Part shown: positions 26,017 through 35,232 of the stretch, one piece after another | Layout of the letters: each line of letters opens with the position of its first letter | Position numbering within the stretch: position 1 is the first letter of the stretch | Assembly: GCF_024169245.1 (NCBI RefSeq) | Contig: NZ_JALJWP010000001.1 | Location: 4,341,501 to 4,405,500, forward strand | Origin: Pseudomonas koreensis | GTDB taxonomy: Bacteria > Pseudomonadota > Gammaproteobacteria > Pseudomonadales > Pseudomonadaceae | Direction: 5' to 3' | DNA length: 64,000 nucleotides | Notes under the pieces: model-generated | Seen by the model: only the letters and a program-made list of their open reading frames with translations | Told to the model about the DNA's origin: nothing | Database searches by the model: none | Program-made: the position numbers and the translations under genes

Positions 26017-26820
26017 ATGTCCACTCAACACACCCTTGTCCTGCTCGCCCGAGGCGGATACGCCGCGCGCGGTGTTCTGTACCTGATCATCGGCATTTTC
26101 GCCCTGCTCGCCGCGCACGACTCAACCAAACCCAAAGACAGCCACAAAAGCCTCGAAGCATTGCTCAGCCAGCCGTTTGGCTATGTGCTGATCGGTGTAG
26201 TGGTCGCCGGTCTGTTGGCCTTCGCCGCTTGGCGTGCGCTGCAAGCGATTCGTGACGTCGACCACCATGGCAACGAGTTCAAAGGCCTGGTCATTCGTGC
26301 AGGCTTGCTGGCCGGCGGTCTGGTCAACGCGGCGCTGGCCTTCTTTGCCTTGGGCCTGCTGGTGAGTGGCCTCAGGAGTTCGGGCGGTTCCGGCGATGGC
26401 AAGACCAAGGATCTGCTCGCGCAGCTGCTGTCGTTCGAACACTCGAACCTGTTGATCTACCTGATCGCGCTGATTCCGCTGGGTGTCGGTATCGCCCACA
26501 TCATCAAAGGCTGGAAGGCCACGTTCGAGAAGTACTTCGAAGCGGATGACGAGGTGATGCGCTACGTACGCCCGGTGTCGCGCTTTGGCTTGATTGCCCG
26601 AGGCGTGGTGTTTATCGAGATTGCGCTGTTGATGGCGGTCAGCGGTTCGGTTTACCAGGCAACGAATCCGCCCGGCATGAAGGAAGCGCTGGATGCTTTG
26701 CAGAATCTGCCGGCAGGCGGTGTGCTGTTGATGCTGATGGCGTTGGGGCTGATCGCATTCTCGGTGTACAGCTTCTCCGAAGCGGCCTGGCGCAGAATCG
26801 AAATGGATGTGCCGTTGTAA
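26017..26820 (+). CDS. DUF1206 membrane protein
   Basis: 267 residues with six hydrophobic segments arranged as three DUF1206 repeats, each opening with an ARGGYAARGVLYLIIG-like phrase (residues ~10, ~95 and ~195: RFGLIARGVVFIEIALL). These inner-membrane proteins have no known function. A hairpin after the stop separates it from the convergent transporter gene. Confidence 0.85.
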   Translation: MSTQHTLVLLARGGYAARGVLYLIIGIFALLAAHDSTKPKDSHKSLEALLSQPFGYVLIGVVVAGLLAFAAWRALQAIRDVDHHGNEFKGLVIRAGLLAGGLVNAALAFFALGLLVSGLRSSGGSGDGKTKDLLAQLLSFEHSNLLIYLIALIPLGVGIAHIIKGWKATFEKYFEADDEVMRYVRPVSRFGLIARGVVFIEIALLMAVSGSVYQATNPPGMKEALDALQNLPAGGVLLMLMALGLIAFSVYSFSEAAWRRIEMDVPL

Positions 26821-26829
26821 GCGGCGATT

Positions 26830-26851
26830 CGAGGGGGCGCGTGCCCCCTCG
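26830..26851. terminator. Hairpin between convergent DUF1206 and Nramp-like genes
   Basis: CGAGGGGGC (26830-26838) pairs with GCCCCCTCG (26843-26851), a 9-bp stem with a 4-base loop, midway between two converging genes. It lacks a T-run on either side but is well placed to separate the transcripts. Confidence 0.55.
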
Positions 26852-26862
26852 ACTGCTATTCA

Positions 26863-28164
26863 TCAAGTGAACAGATCAACGCCCAATTGAAAGGCCACCC
26901 ACAGCGCCAGCCCAGTGGCAAACAGCAGCGCGATGTTTTCGAACAGGTTGTTGCGGTACTGCTTGTCCAGCAGCGATTTCTGGTTGGACATGATCAGCAA
27001 GCCCAGGGAAATCACCGGCAAACCAATGATGTTCAAGGCGCTGACACCAATGGTCAGGGTGACGAAATCCGGCATGCCCGGCATTGACCAGATCAGCGGC
27101 GTGACCAGAATGAACAGCATGAACCACTTGTGCATCGGGTCGTGATGGAACTCTTTGCCGTACTTCTCGCGACGCTCAGGACGAACGTGCTGGAAGGCAT
27201 CGGTGATCAGCATCGGAAATGCTGTGGTCTTGCCTGAAATGCTGGCAAACAGCGTCGCGAACACACCGATGAAGAATACATACCAGCCGATCGGGCCGAA
27301 GAAGATTTCCAGTGCCTTGCCCAGATCGCCCAAGGTTTTCACCTCAATACCGTTGGGCCGGAGGATTTCCGCACCGACGATCCAGATCGCCAGGTTGATG
27401 ATGATCCCGACGAATACCGCAAACAGCAGATCGTTACGCTGAATGCGCTTGTGCTGCGGCCCGGTCCAGCCTTTCTGGCGCATGACATAGGGGTGCACGA
27501 AGTTGGCGATCGAGCCGGCGACCGCGCCGATCACCGATACCGCCACCAGCAACGCGCCATGCACGCCTTCGTCAGGCGGAATGCTGAAGCCGATGGTGCC
27601 TTTGATGATGCCGGTGACATCCGGGCCGGACATTACCGCCAGGGCGATGAACGCCAGGGTCATGATCGCCAGCAGCAGCTTCATAACGCCTTCGATCATC
27701 GTGTAGATGTTGCGCCCGACGAGCATCCAGACCGCCAGCACCACCGCCACCGAACACAGCAATGGCTGATCGATCTTGAACAGCATCGCCAGCGACTCCC
27801 CTGCCCCCTTGATCATGTAGGCGTTCATCAAGTGCCCCATCAACAGGGCATAAACGAGCATGAACCAGGCAAACACCGGGTTGAGCTGGGCGTACCCCTG
27901 CAGGATGGTCATGCCTTGGTTATTGCACAGCTGGAAACGGGCAATGATGTTGACGATCAGGTATCTCAGCAATAACGAGACCGCCAGCACCCACATCATG
28001 GCGTAGCCGTAATTCGCGCCGGCCACCGAGGACGTGATCAGGTCGCCCGCGCCAAGCCACGACAGCACGGCGATAATGCCGGGGCCGAGCAGTTTCAGCG
28101 TTCGCAGGAACAGGTTTTGCGGTTTCGCAGCGGCCTGATGATCGAGTGAAGGTATGCTCGTCAT
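26863..28164 (-). CDS. Divergent Nramp-family transporter
   Basis: 433 residues with about eleven hydrophobic helices and the Nramp-fold opening GPGIIAVLSWLGAGDLITSS. The helix-1 metal motif DPGN of classical Mn/Fe Nramps is replaced here by GAGD (~38-41), and the helix-6 MPH motif by NFVHP. The protein is thus an Nramp relative with a remodelled ion site, possibly for Mg2+ or another substrate. GGAG precedes the ATG at 28164; the frame extends further to 28368 but without a ribosome site or sensible sequence. Confidence 0.82.
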   Translation of the reverse strand: MTSIPSLDHQAAAKPQNLFLRTLKLLGPGIIAVLSWLGAGDLITSSVAGANYGYAMMWVLAVSLLLRYLIVNIIARFQLCNNQGMTILQGYAQLNPVFAWFMLVYALLMGHLMNAYMIKGAGESLAMLFKIDQPLLCSVAVVLAVWMLVGRNIYTMIEGVMKLLLAIMTLAFIALAVMSGPDVTGIIKGTIGFSIPPDEGVHGALLVAVSVIGAVAGSIANFVHPYVMRQKGWTGPQHKRIQRNDLLFAVFVGIIINLAIWIVGAEILRPNGIEVKTLGDLGKALEIFFGPIGWYVFFIGVFATLFASISGKTTAFPMLITDAFQHVRPERREKYGKEFHHDPMHKWFMLFILVTPLIWSMPGMPDFVTLTIGVSALNIIGLPVISLGLLIMSNQKSLLDKQYRNNLFENIALLFATGLALWVAFQLGVDLFT

Positions 28165-28517
28165 AGGAGTCTCCATTATTGTTTTTGTGAGAATTTGGGC
28201 GGTCGGCACATTAGGTAGGATGTCGTACAACAACGCCAACGCGAGAGTATGTAGAAATGTTTCAATGCTTACTGGTTGTCGCTCTATCCCCGTCTGTTCT
28301 TGGGCCAACCAAGTAGGTCGGCCCAGTTGTTTATGGGCATGACGTTTCCGGTTAACAACACATCTCAAATATCGGCTGAATAGTCATACGATGACGGATC
28401 ACACAACAAGATCGCAGATCGGGCCTCGCTCTCTGCAACTTATCTTTCACCACTTCGGTCATTAGGATTGCCGTGGTCGAGTCAGCCACGCAGACCTGAC
28501 ACTCAAGAGACTGCCCC
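28165..28517. other. Divergent promoter region, Nramp-like and MFS genes
   Basis: 353 bases with no gene. It must hold the promoters of both flanking genes. No recognisable MntR, Fur or other operator was found by eye. Confidence 0.4.
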
Positions 28518-29759
28518 GTGATCAATCATCTCGATCGCCGCAACAACCGCTCGCTGGACAGTCTGAATTTCTTCCTCGCCGATGTTCGCGACGGCCTCGG
28601 GCCGTACCTCGCCATTTACTTGCTCGCCGTACACCACTGGGACCCGGCCAGCATCGGTGTGGTCATGACCCTCGCGGGGATTGCCGCGCTGGTCACGCAA
28701 ACACCCGCCGGAGCACTGGTTGACAGCAGCCGCGCGAAACGTGCGTTGATCATCATCGCCGCGCTGCTGGTGACCGCGAGTTGTCTGGTCCTGCCGTTCA
28801 TTTCTTCATTCTCTCTGGTGGCGTTGACCCAAGCCTTGAGCGCGGCGGCAGCGTCGATTTTCGCCCCGGCGATTTCCGCGATCACGCTGGGCATTACCGG
28901 CCCCCGGGCATTTACCCGTCGTACTGGCCGCAACGAGACCTTCAACCATGCCGGCAACGCGTGTGCGGCGTTGTTGGCCGGTTTGTTTGCCTATCTGTTC
29001 GGTCCGGTGGCGGTGTTTTATCTGATGGCGGTCATGGCGCTGGCCAGCGTGATTGCCGTGCTCTTCGTCTCGGCCGAGGCGATTGATCATGATGTGGCGC
29101 GGGGTCTGCAGCCTGGCGATCAAAGCCATCAGCCGTCCGGGTTCAAGGTGCTGCTGAGCAATCGACCGCTGCTGATGTTTGCCCTGTGCTGCGCGCTGTT
29201 CCATCTGGCCAACGCGGCGATGCTGCCGCTGGTGAGCCAGAAACTCGCGCAAGCCAACTTGCACATGGCAACGCCGCTGACGTCGGCATGCATCGTCGCT
29301 GCGCAACTGGTCATGGTGCCGATGGCGCTACTGGCCGGTGCTAAAGCCGATGTCTGGGGGCGCAAACCGTTGTTGCTGGCGGGTTTTCTGATCCTGCCGC
29401 TGCGCGGATTGCTCTACACCTTCTCGGATGATCCCTACTGGCTGGTCGCCGTGCAGTTGCTCGACGGCGTTGGCGCCGGTCTTTTTGGTGCGCTATTCCC
29501 GGTGATGGTCAAGGATCTCACCCTCGGCTCCGGGCATTTCAATGTCAGCCTCGGCGCACTGACCACCGCGTTTGGTCTGGGTGCGGCGCTGAGCAATGGG
29601 CTGGCCGGTTTTGTCGTTGAGGCCGCCGGTTACAGCGCGGCATTCCTGACCCTCGCCGCCATTGCAGGTGCAGCGTTTCTGCTGCTGTTGATCGGCGTTC
29701 CGGAAACGCTGCAGCGGACTGAGGAATTTGAGCCCGCTACAGTCATGGGCCAAAGCTGA
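28518..29759 (+). CDS. MFS transporter
   Basis: 413 residues with twelve hydrophobic segments. The loop 2-3 motif is GALVDSSRAKRALI (residues ~65-78), a form of the MFS GxxxDrxGrr signature, and the second half has GAKADVWGRKPLLL. It starts at a GTG with AAGAGA eight bases upstream. The substrate cannot be deduced; it resembles small-molecule exporters. Confidence 0.85.
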   Translation: MINHLDRRNNRSLDSLNFFLADVRDGLGPYLAIYLLAVHHWDPASIGVVMTLAGIAALVTQTPAGALVDSSRAKRALIIIAALLVTASCLVLPFISSFSLVALTQALSAAAASIFAPAISAITLGITGPRAFTRRTGRNETFNHAGNACAALLAGLFAYLFGPVAVFYLMAVMALASVIAVLFVSAEAIDHDVARGLQPGDQSHQPSGFKVLLSNRPLLMFALCCALFHLANAAMLPLVSQKLAQANLHMATPLTSACIVAAQLVMVPMALLAGAKADVWGRKPLLLAGFLILPLRGLLYTFSDDPYWLVAVQLLDGVGAGLFGALFPVMVKDLTLGSGHFNVSLGALTTAFGLGAALSNGLAGFVVEAAGYSAAFLTLAAIAGAAFLLLLIGVPETLQRTEEFEPATVMGQS

Positions 29760-29913
29760 GCAATCCGCGACGTTTGTATCAGCATGTAGCTTTTGCTGAC
29801 ACAGATACACAGGCATGCGAAGTCCAGCCATGCACACACATATCTGACACATTTAGCGCGCTAAATACCCCTGTCGCTTCCATTCCTCCCTAATCAATCG
29901 ACAGGACATCACC

Positions 29914-30690
29914 ATGAACAAAGTCTTCGCAACCCTCGCCCTCACCGCCGCCATGTTCGGCGCCACCGCTGCGTTCGCCGCGCCGGTCAAACCTACCGTG
30001 GTGCTGGTGCACGGTGCCTTCGCCGATTCGAGCAGCTGGAACGGCGTGGTCAAGATTCTCGAGAAGGATGGTTACCCGGTGATCGCCGCCGCCAACCCGC
30101 TGCGCTCGGTCAAGGGTGATGCGCAATCAGTAGCGGATGTGCTGGCCAGCGTGAAAACCCCGGTGGTGCTGGTCGGCCACTCCTACGGTGGCCCGGTGAT
30201 CAGCGAAGCCGCTTATGGCAATGCCAATGTCAAAGCGCTGGTGTACGTCGCCGCGTTCGCGCCGGAAAAGGGTGAAACCGCTGCCGAGTTGTCCGGGCGT
30301 TTCCCCGGCAGCACCCTTGGCCCGACCCTGTCGGCCCCGGTTGCCCTGGCCGACGGCGGCAAGGATTTGTACATCCAGCAGGACAAATTCCACGATCAGT
30401 TCGCTGCCGACGTTTCCCAGGCCGATGCGAAGTTGATGGCCGCGACCCAGCGCCCGGTCACCGTCGCCGCGCTCAACGAAGCCGCCACCGAGCCAGCGTG
30501 GAAAACCGTGCCTTCGTACTTCGTCTACGGTGACCAGGACAAGAACATCCCGGCGCAAGCCCTGGCGTTCATGGCCGAGCGCGCGCACTCCAAGCAGACC
30601 GTCGTAGTCAAAGGCGCCTCGCACGTGGTGATGGTGTCCAACCCGAAAGCCGTCGCCAGCCTGATCGAAACGGCTGCTACGGCGAAGTGA
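29914..30690 (+). CDS. Exported alpha/beta hydrolase
   Basis: 258 residues with a Sec signal ending AFA-AP (~23). The mature enzyme has the oxyanion strand VVLVHGAFADSSSW, the nucleophile elbow GHSYGG, an acid in VYGDQDKNIP and the catalytic His in KGASHVVMVS. The phrase set matches salicylate-esterase/EstC-like hydrolases, often of unknown natural ester. The divergent-oriented LysR gene at 30706 ends only 15 bases away (tail to tail). Confidence 0.9.
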   Translation: MNKVFATLALTAAMFGATAAFAAPVKPTVVLVHGAFADSSSWNGVVKILEKDGYPVIAAANPLRSVKGDAQSVADVLASVKTPVVLVGHSYGGPVISEAAYGNANVKALVYVAAFAPEKGETAAELSGRFPGSTLGPTLSAPVALADGGKDLYIQQDKFHDQFAADVSQADAKLMAATQRPVTVAALNEAATEPAWKTVPSYFVYGDQDKNIPAQALAFMAERAHSKQTVVVKGASHVVMVSNPKAVASLIETAATAK

Positions 30691-30705
30691 TCGAACCCTG
30701 AAGCG

Positions 30706-31626
30706 TCAGCCGTGAACCCTGTTCACGGCTTTCAGCGCCGGGTGATGCTGAAGGCGTTCGCTGAGAAAATCGACAAACGTGCGCACCTTCGCCGGTACGC
30801 GCGGATGTTTCAGATAGACCAGTTGCACCGGTAACGCCGGCGGCTCAAAGGCCTGCAACACCAATTCCAGTTCACCGGCCGCAACCTGGCTGGCGACTTG
30901 ATAAGACAGCACCCGGGTAATGCCCCAGCCGGAACTGGCGATGTTGATCGCCGCCTGATTCGCGGTGACCACCAGACGCGGTTCGAAGCGAAAACTCAAC
31001 GGGCCATCGGCATGAGCGAATTGCCAATCGCTGAGCAAATGACTGGCGGATGACATGACGATATTGGCGCGGCTCAACTCATTCGGATGTTGCGGCCGAC
31101 CATAGCGGGCGAAGTAATCGGGCGTGCCGCAGATGACCTGGCGGACCTCGCCGACCTTGATCGCATGTTGATTGTTGTCGTGCAGATGACCGATGCGCAC
31201 GGCGACATCGATGCCCTCCTCGGCCATGTTTACCACGCGATCAACCAGCAAAGCCTTCAGATGCACCGAAGGAAACGCATCGACGTATTGCGCCAGCAGC
31301 GGCGCGATGAACAACTCGCCAAACAACACCGACGCGGTCACGCTCAAATGCCCGCACGGCACTCGATAACTGCCGGCGGCCGCCTCTTCGGCTTCGTCGA
31401 TATCGCAAAGAATCCGTCGGCAATCGTCCAGATAACGATGCCCGGCTTCGGTCAGGTGCAGGCTGCGCGTGGTCCGCGACAACAGGCGCGTGCCGATGCG
31501 TTGTTCCAGCGCGGCAATCGCACGGGTGACGCTGGGGGGTGAGGTGTTCAAACGCCGGGACGCAGCCGCAAAGCCACCCTCCTCGGCCACGGCCAGGAAC
31601 ATGCGCATTTCCTGAAAACGATCCAT
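30706..31626 (-). CDS. LysR-family regulator
   Basis: 306 residues. The winged helix MDRFQEMRMFLAVAEEGGFAAAS with PPSVTRAIAALEQRIG is at the N-terminus, followed by a standard effector domain. The start at 31626 is set by family length; the frame runs on to 31860 only because it reads through a REP doublet. Its target is unknown; the exported hydrolase is a neighbour but convergent. Confidence 0.92.
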   Translation of the reverse strand: MDRFQEMRMFLAVAEEGGFAAASRRLNTSPPSVTRAIAALEQRIGTRLLSRTTRSLHLTEAGHRYLDDCRRILCDIDEAEEAAAGSYRVPCGHLSVTASVLFGELFIAPLLAQYVDAFPSVHLKALLVDRVVNMAEEGIDVAVRIGHLHDNNQHAIKVGEVRQVICGTPDYFARYGRPQHPNELSRANIVMSSASHLLSDWQFAHADGPLSFRFEPRLVVTANQAAINIASSGWGITRVLSYQVASQVAAGELELVLQAFEPPALPVQLVYLKHPRVPAKVRTFVDFLSERLQHHPALKAVNRVHG

Positions 31627-31669
31627 AGGCGGGAACCTGTAAAAAACCTCGAAAACACAGTGCCCCCCT

Positions 31670-31757
31670 GTGGGAGCGAGCTTGCTCGCGAATGCGTCCG
31701 GCCAGTCAATATCAATGCTGAATGACACACCGCCTTCGCGAGCAAGCTCGCTCCCAC
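31670..31757. repeat. REP doublet (REPIN), GTGGGAGCGAGC type
   Basis: 88-bp inverted pair: GTGGGAGCGAGCTTGCTCGC at the left and its complement at the right, around a variable centre. It lies 43 bases upstream of the LysR start and just right of it begins a gst remnant. Confidence 0.95.
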
Positions 31758-31780
31758 AGGAGAATTTGCTTGCAGATGAA

Positions 31781-31905
31781 TCAAGCGCCCCGCAGGCCCA
31801 CCGCTGTGCACGGCATGCCGACGAATTTCGACAATGCCTCAACCCGCGCCAGCCACGCACTCACATTTGGAAATCCGATTGCCTTCCGGTGCATGGAATG
31901 GCACG
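31781..31905 (-). pseudogene. Remnant of a glutathione S-transferase gene 3' end
   Basis: On the minus strand this reads FPNVSAWLARVEALSKFVGM and on to a stop at 31781, clearly similar to the end of the intact gst at 32032 ([20 protein letters not shown]). Upstream, APEGN is in another frame, and then the sequence stops at a REP doublet. It is a truncated, frameshifted copy sandwiched between two REPINs (31670-31757 and 31921-32008). Confidence 0.75.
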
Positions 31906-31920
31906 GCCGGCGCTGAACCT

Positions 31921-32008
31921 GTGGGAGCGAGCTTGCTCGCGAATGCGTCCGGCCAGTCAACATCAATGCTGAATGACACACCGCCTTCGCGAGCAAGCTC
32001 GCTCCCAC
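31921..32008. repeat. REP doublet (REPIN), GTGGGAGCGAGC type
   Basis: 88 bp, nearly identical in both arms and centre (ATGCGTCCGGCCAGTCAA) to the doublet at 31670-31757. The two copies plus adjacent gst ends look like a duplicated block. Confidence 0.95.
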
Positions 32009-32031
32009 AGGATTGATGGAGTGTGCTGAAC

Positions 32032-32661
32032 CTAAGCCGTTTGCAGGCCCACCGCTGTGCGCTGCATGCCGACGAATTTCGGCAGTGCCTCAACCCGTTG
32101 CAGCCAGGCCTGCACATTCGGGTAATCCTCGAGCGAGACATTGCCTTCCGGTGCGTGGGCGACGTAAGTGTAGGCGGCGACATCGGCAACGGTTGCCTTG
32201 TCACCGGCGAGGAATGCGCTGTTGGCCAGTTCGTCTTCCATCACTTGCAACAAAGCATGGGAACGTTTGATCGCATCAGCCGCGTCGTAACCGGCACCGA
32301 ACACAGTGATCAAGCGCGCCGTGGCCGGGCCGGAGCTGATCTGCCCGGCAGCCACCGATAACCAGCGCTGCACCTTGGCTTGCTCGACAGGGTCACTCGG
32401 CAGCCATTGGCCGTTGCCATATTTGCCGGCCAGATACACAAGAATGCCGTTGGAATCAGCGAGCACCGTGCCGTTGTCGTCAATCACCGGAACCTGGCCG
32501 AAACGGTTGAGGGCAAGAAATTCGGGCGTTTTGTGCGCGCCCTTCATCAGGTCGACGAACACCAGTTCGGTCGGAACGTCCAGCAGGGACAGCATCAACT
32601 CGACGCGATGCGAATGGCCGGACAACGGATGGCGGTATAGTTTGACGGCTGACTGAGACAT
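32032..32661 (-). CDS. Glutathione S-transferase
   Basis: 209 residues. The N-terminal thioredoxin-like domain opens [20 protein letters not shown] with Ser in the catalytic region and contains the cis-Pro [17 protein letters not shown] glutathione-binding block. The C-terminal helical domain ends [15 protein letters not shown]. It conjugates or reduces electrophiles with glutathione in the cytoplasm. Lone gene, flanked by REPINs and a degraded copy of its own 3' end. Confidence 0.92.
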   Translation of the reverse strand: MSQSAVKLYRHPLSGHSHRVELMLSLLDVPTELVFVDLMKGAHKTPEFLALNRFGQVPVIDDNGTVLADSNGILVYLAGKYGNGQWLPSDPVEQAKVQRWLSVAAGQISSGPATARLITVFGAGYDAADAIKRSHALLQVMEDELANSAFLAGDKATVADVAAYTYVAHAPEGNVSLEDYPNVQAWLQRVEALPKFVGMQRTAVGLQTA

Positions 32662-32946
32662 GACGTGCTCCTGAATTATTCGAGGTCGACCCGCTGATCG
32701 TGTCGATGGGGCTCATCCTGCTCCCCTGCCGCAAATCGCGGAATCCTCACTCAATACAATCGAGCATTTCAGCCAGTGAAATAATCCCCCTCGTCCTTAG
32801 ACGCACGTAGGGATCATTTCACCGAATGAAACAGTGGATTGCAGTTTCTGGCCATTCTCTCGCAACCGGCCGAGAGCGAACATGAGTCCACTTGAGCTTC
32901 AGCCCCTAGCGGCTCACCGGCCCGTTTGCACCCGAGGAGAATCGAA

Positions 32947-34998
32947 ATGGACACAGCGTCGAAACCGCAGCCCTCGCCCTGGCATGAAGGTGAGTTGACC
33001 CTGCAACGTGCCGTCGGCGCGGTGGAAATGATGGTCGGCGTTGGCCAGCGGCAACTGGCCCGCGACTGGATGCCGGACCAGCACCGCGAGTTCTATGCGC
33101 AACTGCCCTTCGTCGTGCTCGGCGCCGTCGACAGCCAGGGCGATCCATGGGCAACGCTGCGCACCGGTCAACCGGGGTTCATGGATTCGCCGTCACCACA
33201 GGTCCTGAAAATCAAACTCGACGCCCAGTCCAACGACCCGGCCAATCAGGGTCTGCAGCCCGGCGATGCGATCGGCATGCTCGGCATCGAACTGCACACC
33301 CGCCGGCGCAATCGCATGAACGGCAACATCAGTCGCCGCGATGACAACAGTCTCGAGATCGGCGTGACCCAGGCTTACGGCAATTGCCCGCGCTACATCA
33401 ATCTGCGCCATTACGCCTTCGTCGACGAAACCACCGACACCGCGCTCGACTTGCCGGTCAGCGAACCCTTGGTGCGCGACATGATCACCGCCGCCGATTC
33501 GTTCTACGTCGCCACTTACGTGGTGCGCGACGGTGAGCGTCAGGTCGATGTGTCCCATCGCGGCGGCAAATCCGGTTTCGTGCGTATGGACGAGGACGGC
33601 ACCCTGACCATCCCGGATTTCTCCGGCAATCTGTTCTTCAACACCCTCGGCAATATCCTGCTCAATCCGCGTGCCGGACTGACCTTCATCGATTTTGAAA
33701 GCGGCGATCTGTTGCAGATGACCGGCAGTGCCGAAGTGCTGCTCGACGATCCGCAGATCGCCGCGTTTCAGGGTGCCGAGCGTCTGTGGCGTTTCAAGCC
33801 GCAGCGCATCGTTTACCGTCAGGCCGCGTTACCGTTGCGTTGGGCCGAGCAGCCGGAAGGCGATTCGCCCAATTCGCAGATGACCGGCAGCTGGGAGCAG
33901 ACCCGTGAACGTTTGCAGGCCGAGGCGCTGCGCAATCAATGGCGTGCGCTGCACGTCACGCGGGTGGTCGATGAGAGTCCGCAGATTCGCTCCTTTTACC
34001 TGCAAGCCAACGACGGCTTCGGCCTGCCGCGCTTCGAACCAGGCCAGCACTTGCCGATCAAGGTCTTGCTCGACGGCCAGGACGCCGCGTCGATCCGCAC
34101 TTACAGCGTGTCCAGCGCGCCGTCGGACGAGTTCTTGCGCATTAGCGTCAAACGCGATGGCTCGGTTTCTTCACACTTGCACGACCGGGTTCAAGCACTG
34201 GATTTGATCGAAGCCCGCGCGCCGCAAGGCGACTTTACCGTCGACGCCACCGAACGCCGCCCGCTGGTGCTGCTCGCCGCTGGGGTCGGGGTGACGCCGT
34301 TGCTGTCGATGCTGCGCGAGGTGGTCTATCAGGGCAAACGCATCAGCCGCATGCGCCCGACCTGGGTGGTGCAAAGCAGTCGCACCGTCGAGGATCTGGC
34401 CTTTCGCGAAGAAATCGATGCTTTGGCTGCGCGTGCCGGCGACAAGGTCAAAGTGCTGCGGGTGGTCAGCCAGCCGCCGCTGGAAGCAACAGCGCAGGGT
34501 TACGACCATGCCGGGCGCATCGACATCGCCTTGCTGAAAAGCCTGCTGCCGCTGGATGACTACGATTTCTACCTGTGCGGCCCGGGCAGTTTCACCCAGG
34601 CGCTGTACGACGGCCTGCGCAAAATGCGCATTCCCGACGATCGGATCCACGCCGAAACCTTCGGCCCGTCGACGCTGATCCGCGATGTCGAAATCAGCAC
34701 CCCGGCGCCGCCGCAAGTGCCGGTCGCCGAAGAACCGGTCAAGGTGTTGTTCGCCACGTCCGGCAAGGAAGCGCGCTGGGAACCGGGCAGCGGCACCCTG
34801 CTGGAACTGGCCGAGGCGCGTGGTCTGAATCCAGAATTCAGCTGCCGCGGCGGTTCATGCGGTACCTGCAAAACCCGCCTGAGCAGTGGCCAGGTGCATT
34901 ACCTCACCCCGCCGGCCATGCGCCTGGCGGACGACGAAGTGCTGATCTGCTGCGCCGCCCCGGCGCAGGGCAGCGACACCCTGGTGCTGGACGTTTGA
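32947..34998 (+). CDS. PNPOx-like/ferredoxin-reductase/2Fe-2S fusion oxidoreductase
   Basis: 683 residues in three parts. Residues ~1-300 form a pyridoxamine-phosphate-oxidase-like FMN split barrel (VLGAVDSQGDPWATLRTG, FFNTLGNILLNPRAGLTFID). Residues ~325-570 are a ferredoxin-reductase module with RTYSVSSAP for FAD, GVGVTPLLSML and LCGPGSF for NAD(P)H. The C-terminus is a plant-type 2Fe-2S domain (CRGGSCGTC plus a CC pair). It should pass electrons from NAD(P)H to an unknown acceptor. GAGGAGA supports the ATG at 32947. A 71-residue gene follows closely. Confidence 0.9.
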   Translation: MDTASKPQPSPWHEGELTLQRAVGAVEMMVGVGQRQLARDWMPDQHREFYAQLPFVVLGAVDSQGDPWATLRTGQPGFMDSPSPQVLKIKLDAQSNDPANQGLQPGDAIGMLGIELHTRRRNRMNGNISRRDDNSLEIGVTQAYGNCPRYINLRHYAFVDETTDTALDLPVSEPLVRDMITAADSFYVATYVVRDGERQVDVSHRGGKSGFVRMDEDGTLTIPDFSGNLFFNTLGNILLNPRAGLTFIDFESGDLLQMTGSAEVLLDDPQIAAFQGAERLWRFKPQRIVYRQAALPLRWAEQPEGDSPNSQMTGSWEQTRERLQAEALRNQWRALHVTRVVDESPQIRSFYLQANDGFGLPRFEPGQHLPIKVLLDGQDAASIRTYSVSSAPSDEFLRISVKRDGSVSSHLHDRVQALDLIEARAPQGDFTVDATERRPLVLLAAGVGVTPLLSMLREVVYQGKRISRMRPTWVVQSSRTVEDLAFREEIDALAARAGDKVKVLRVVSQPPLEATAQGYDHAGRIDIALLKSLLPLDDYDFYLCGPGSFTQALYDGLRKMRIPDDRIHAETFGPSTLIRDVEISTPAPPQVPVAEEPVKVLFATSGKEARWEPGSGTLLELAEARGLNPEFSCRGGSCGTCKTRLSSGQVHYLTPPAMRLADDEVLICCAAPAQGSDTLVLDV

Positions 34999-35016
34999 AT
35001 CATGAGGAGGTGCGCC

Positions 35017-35232
35017 ATGAACCCGTTTGCCGAAACCACCGTTGTCGTTTGGCCTGAGGACAATGCCGCGCTGTCAGCCAGCGAGTGCGAACGCAGCTTC
35101 TTGCTGCCGCAATTGATGGGCTCGCTCGCGGGTGAAACCTGCGCGATGACTGGCTCATTCAATCAACGTGAACATCTGCCTTCGAGCCCGAACGGCTGGT
35201 TTTCCCGTGGGCTCAAGGCGCTGTTTGCTTAG
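35017..35232 (+). CDS. Small conserved-looking protein downstream of the fusion reductase
   Basis: 71 residues (MNPFAETTVVVWPEDNAALS ... GWFSRGLKALFA). No family recognised. A perfect GAGGAGGTG site precedes the ATG, 18 bases after the reductase stop, so it is co-translated with that gene and may serve it. Its stop overlaps the converging permease gene by 4 bases. Confidence 0.6.
   Translation: MNPFAETTVVVWPEDNAALSASECERSFLLPQLMGSLAGETCAMTGSFNQREHLPSSPNGWFSRGLKALFA

Noticed and set aside
31627..31860. N-terminal extension of the LysR gene
   Set aside because: The extra 78 codons are translated REP doublet and gst remnant; the HTH begins at the chosen start.
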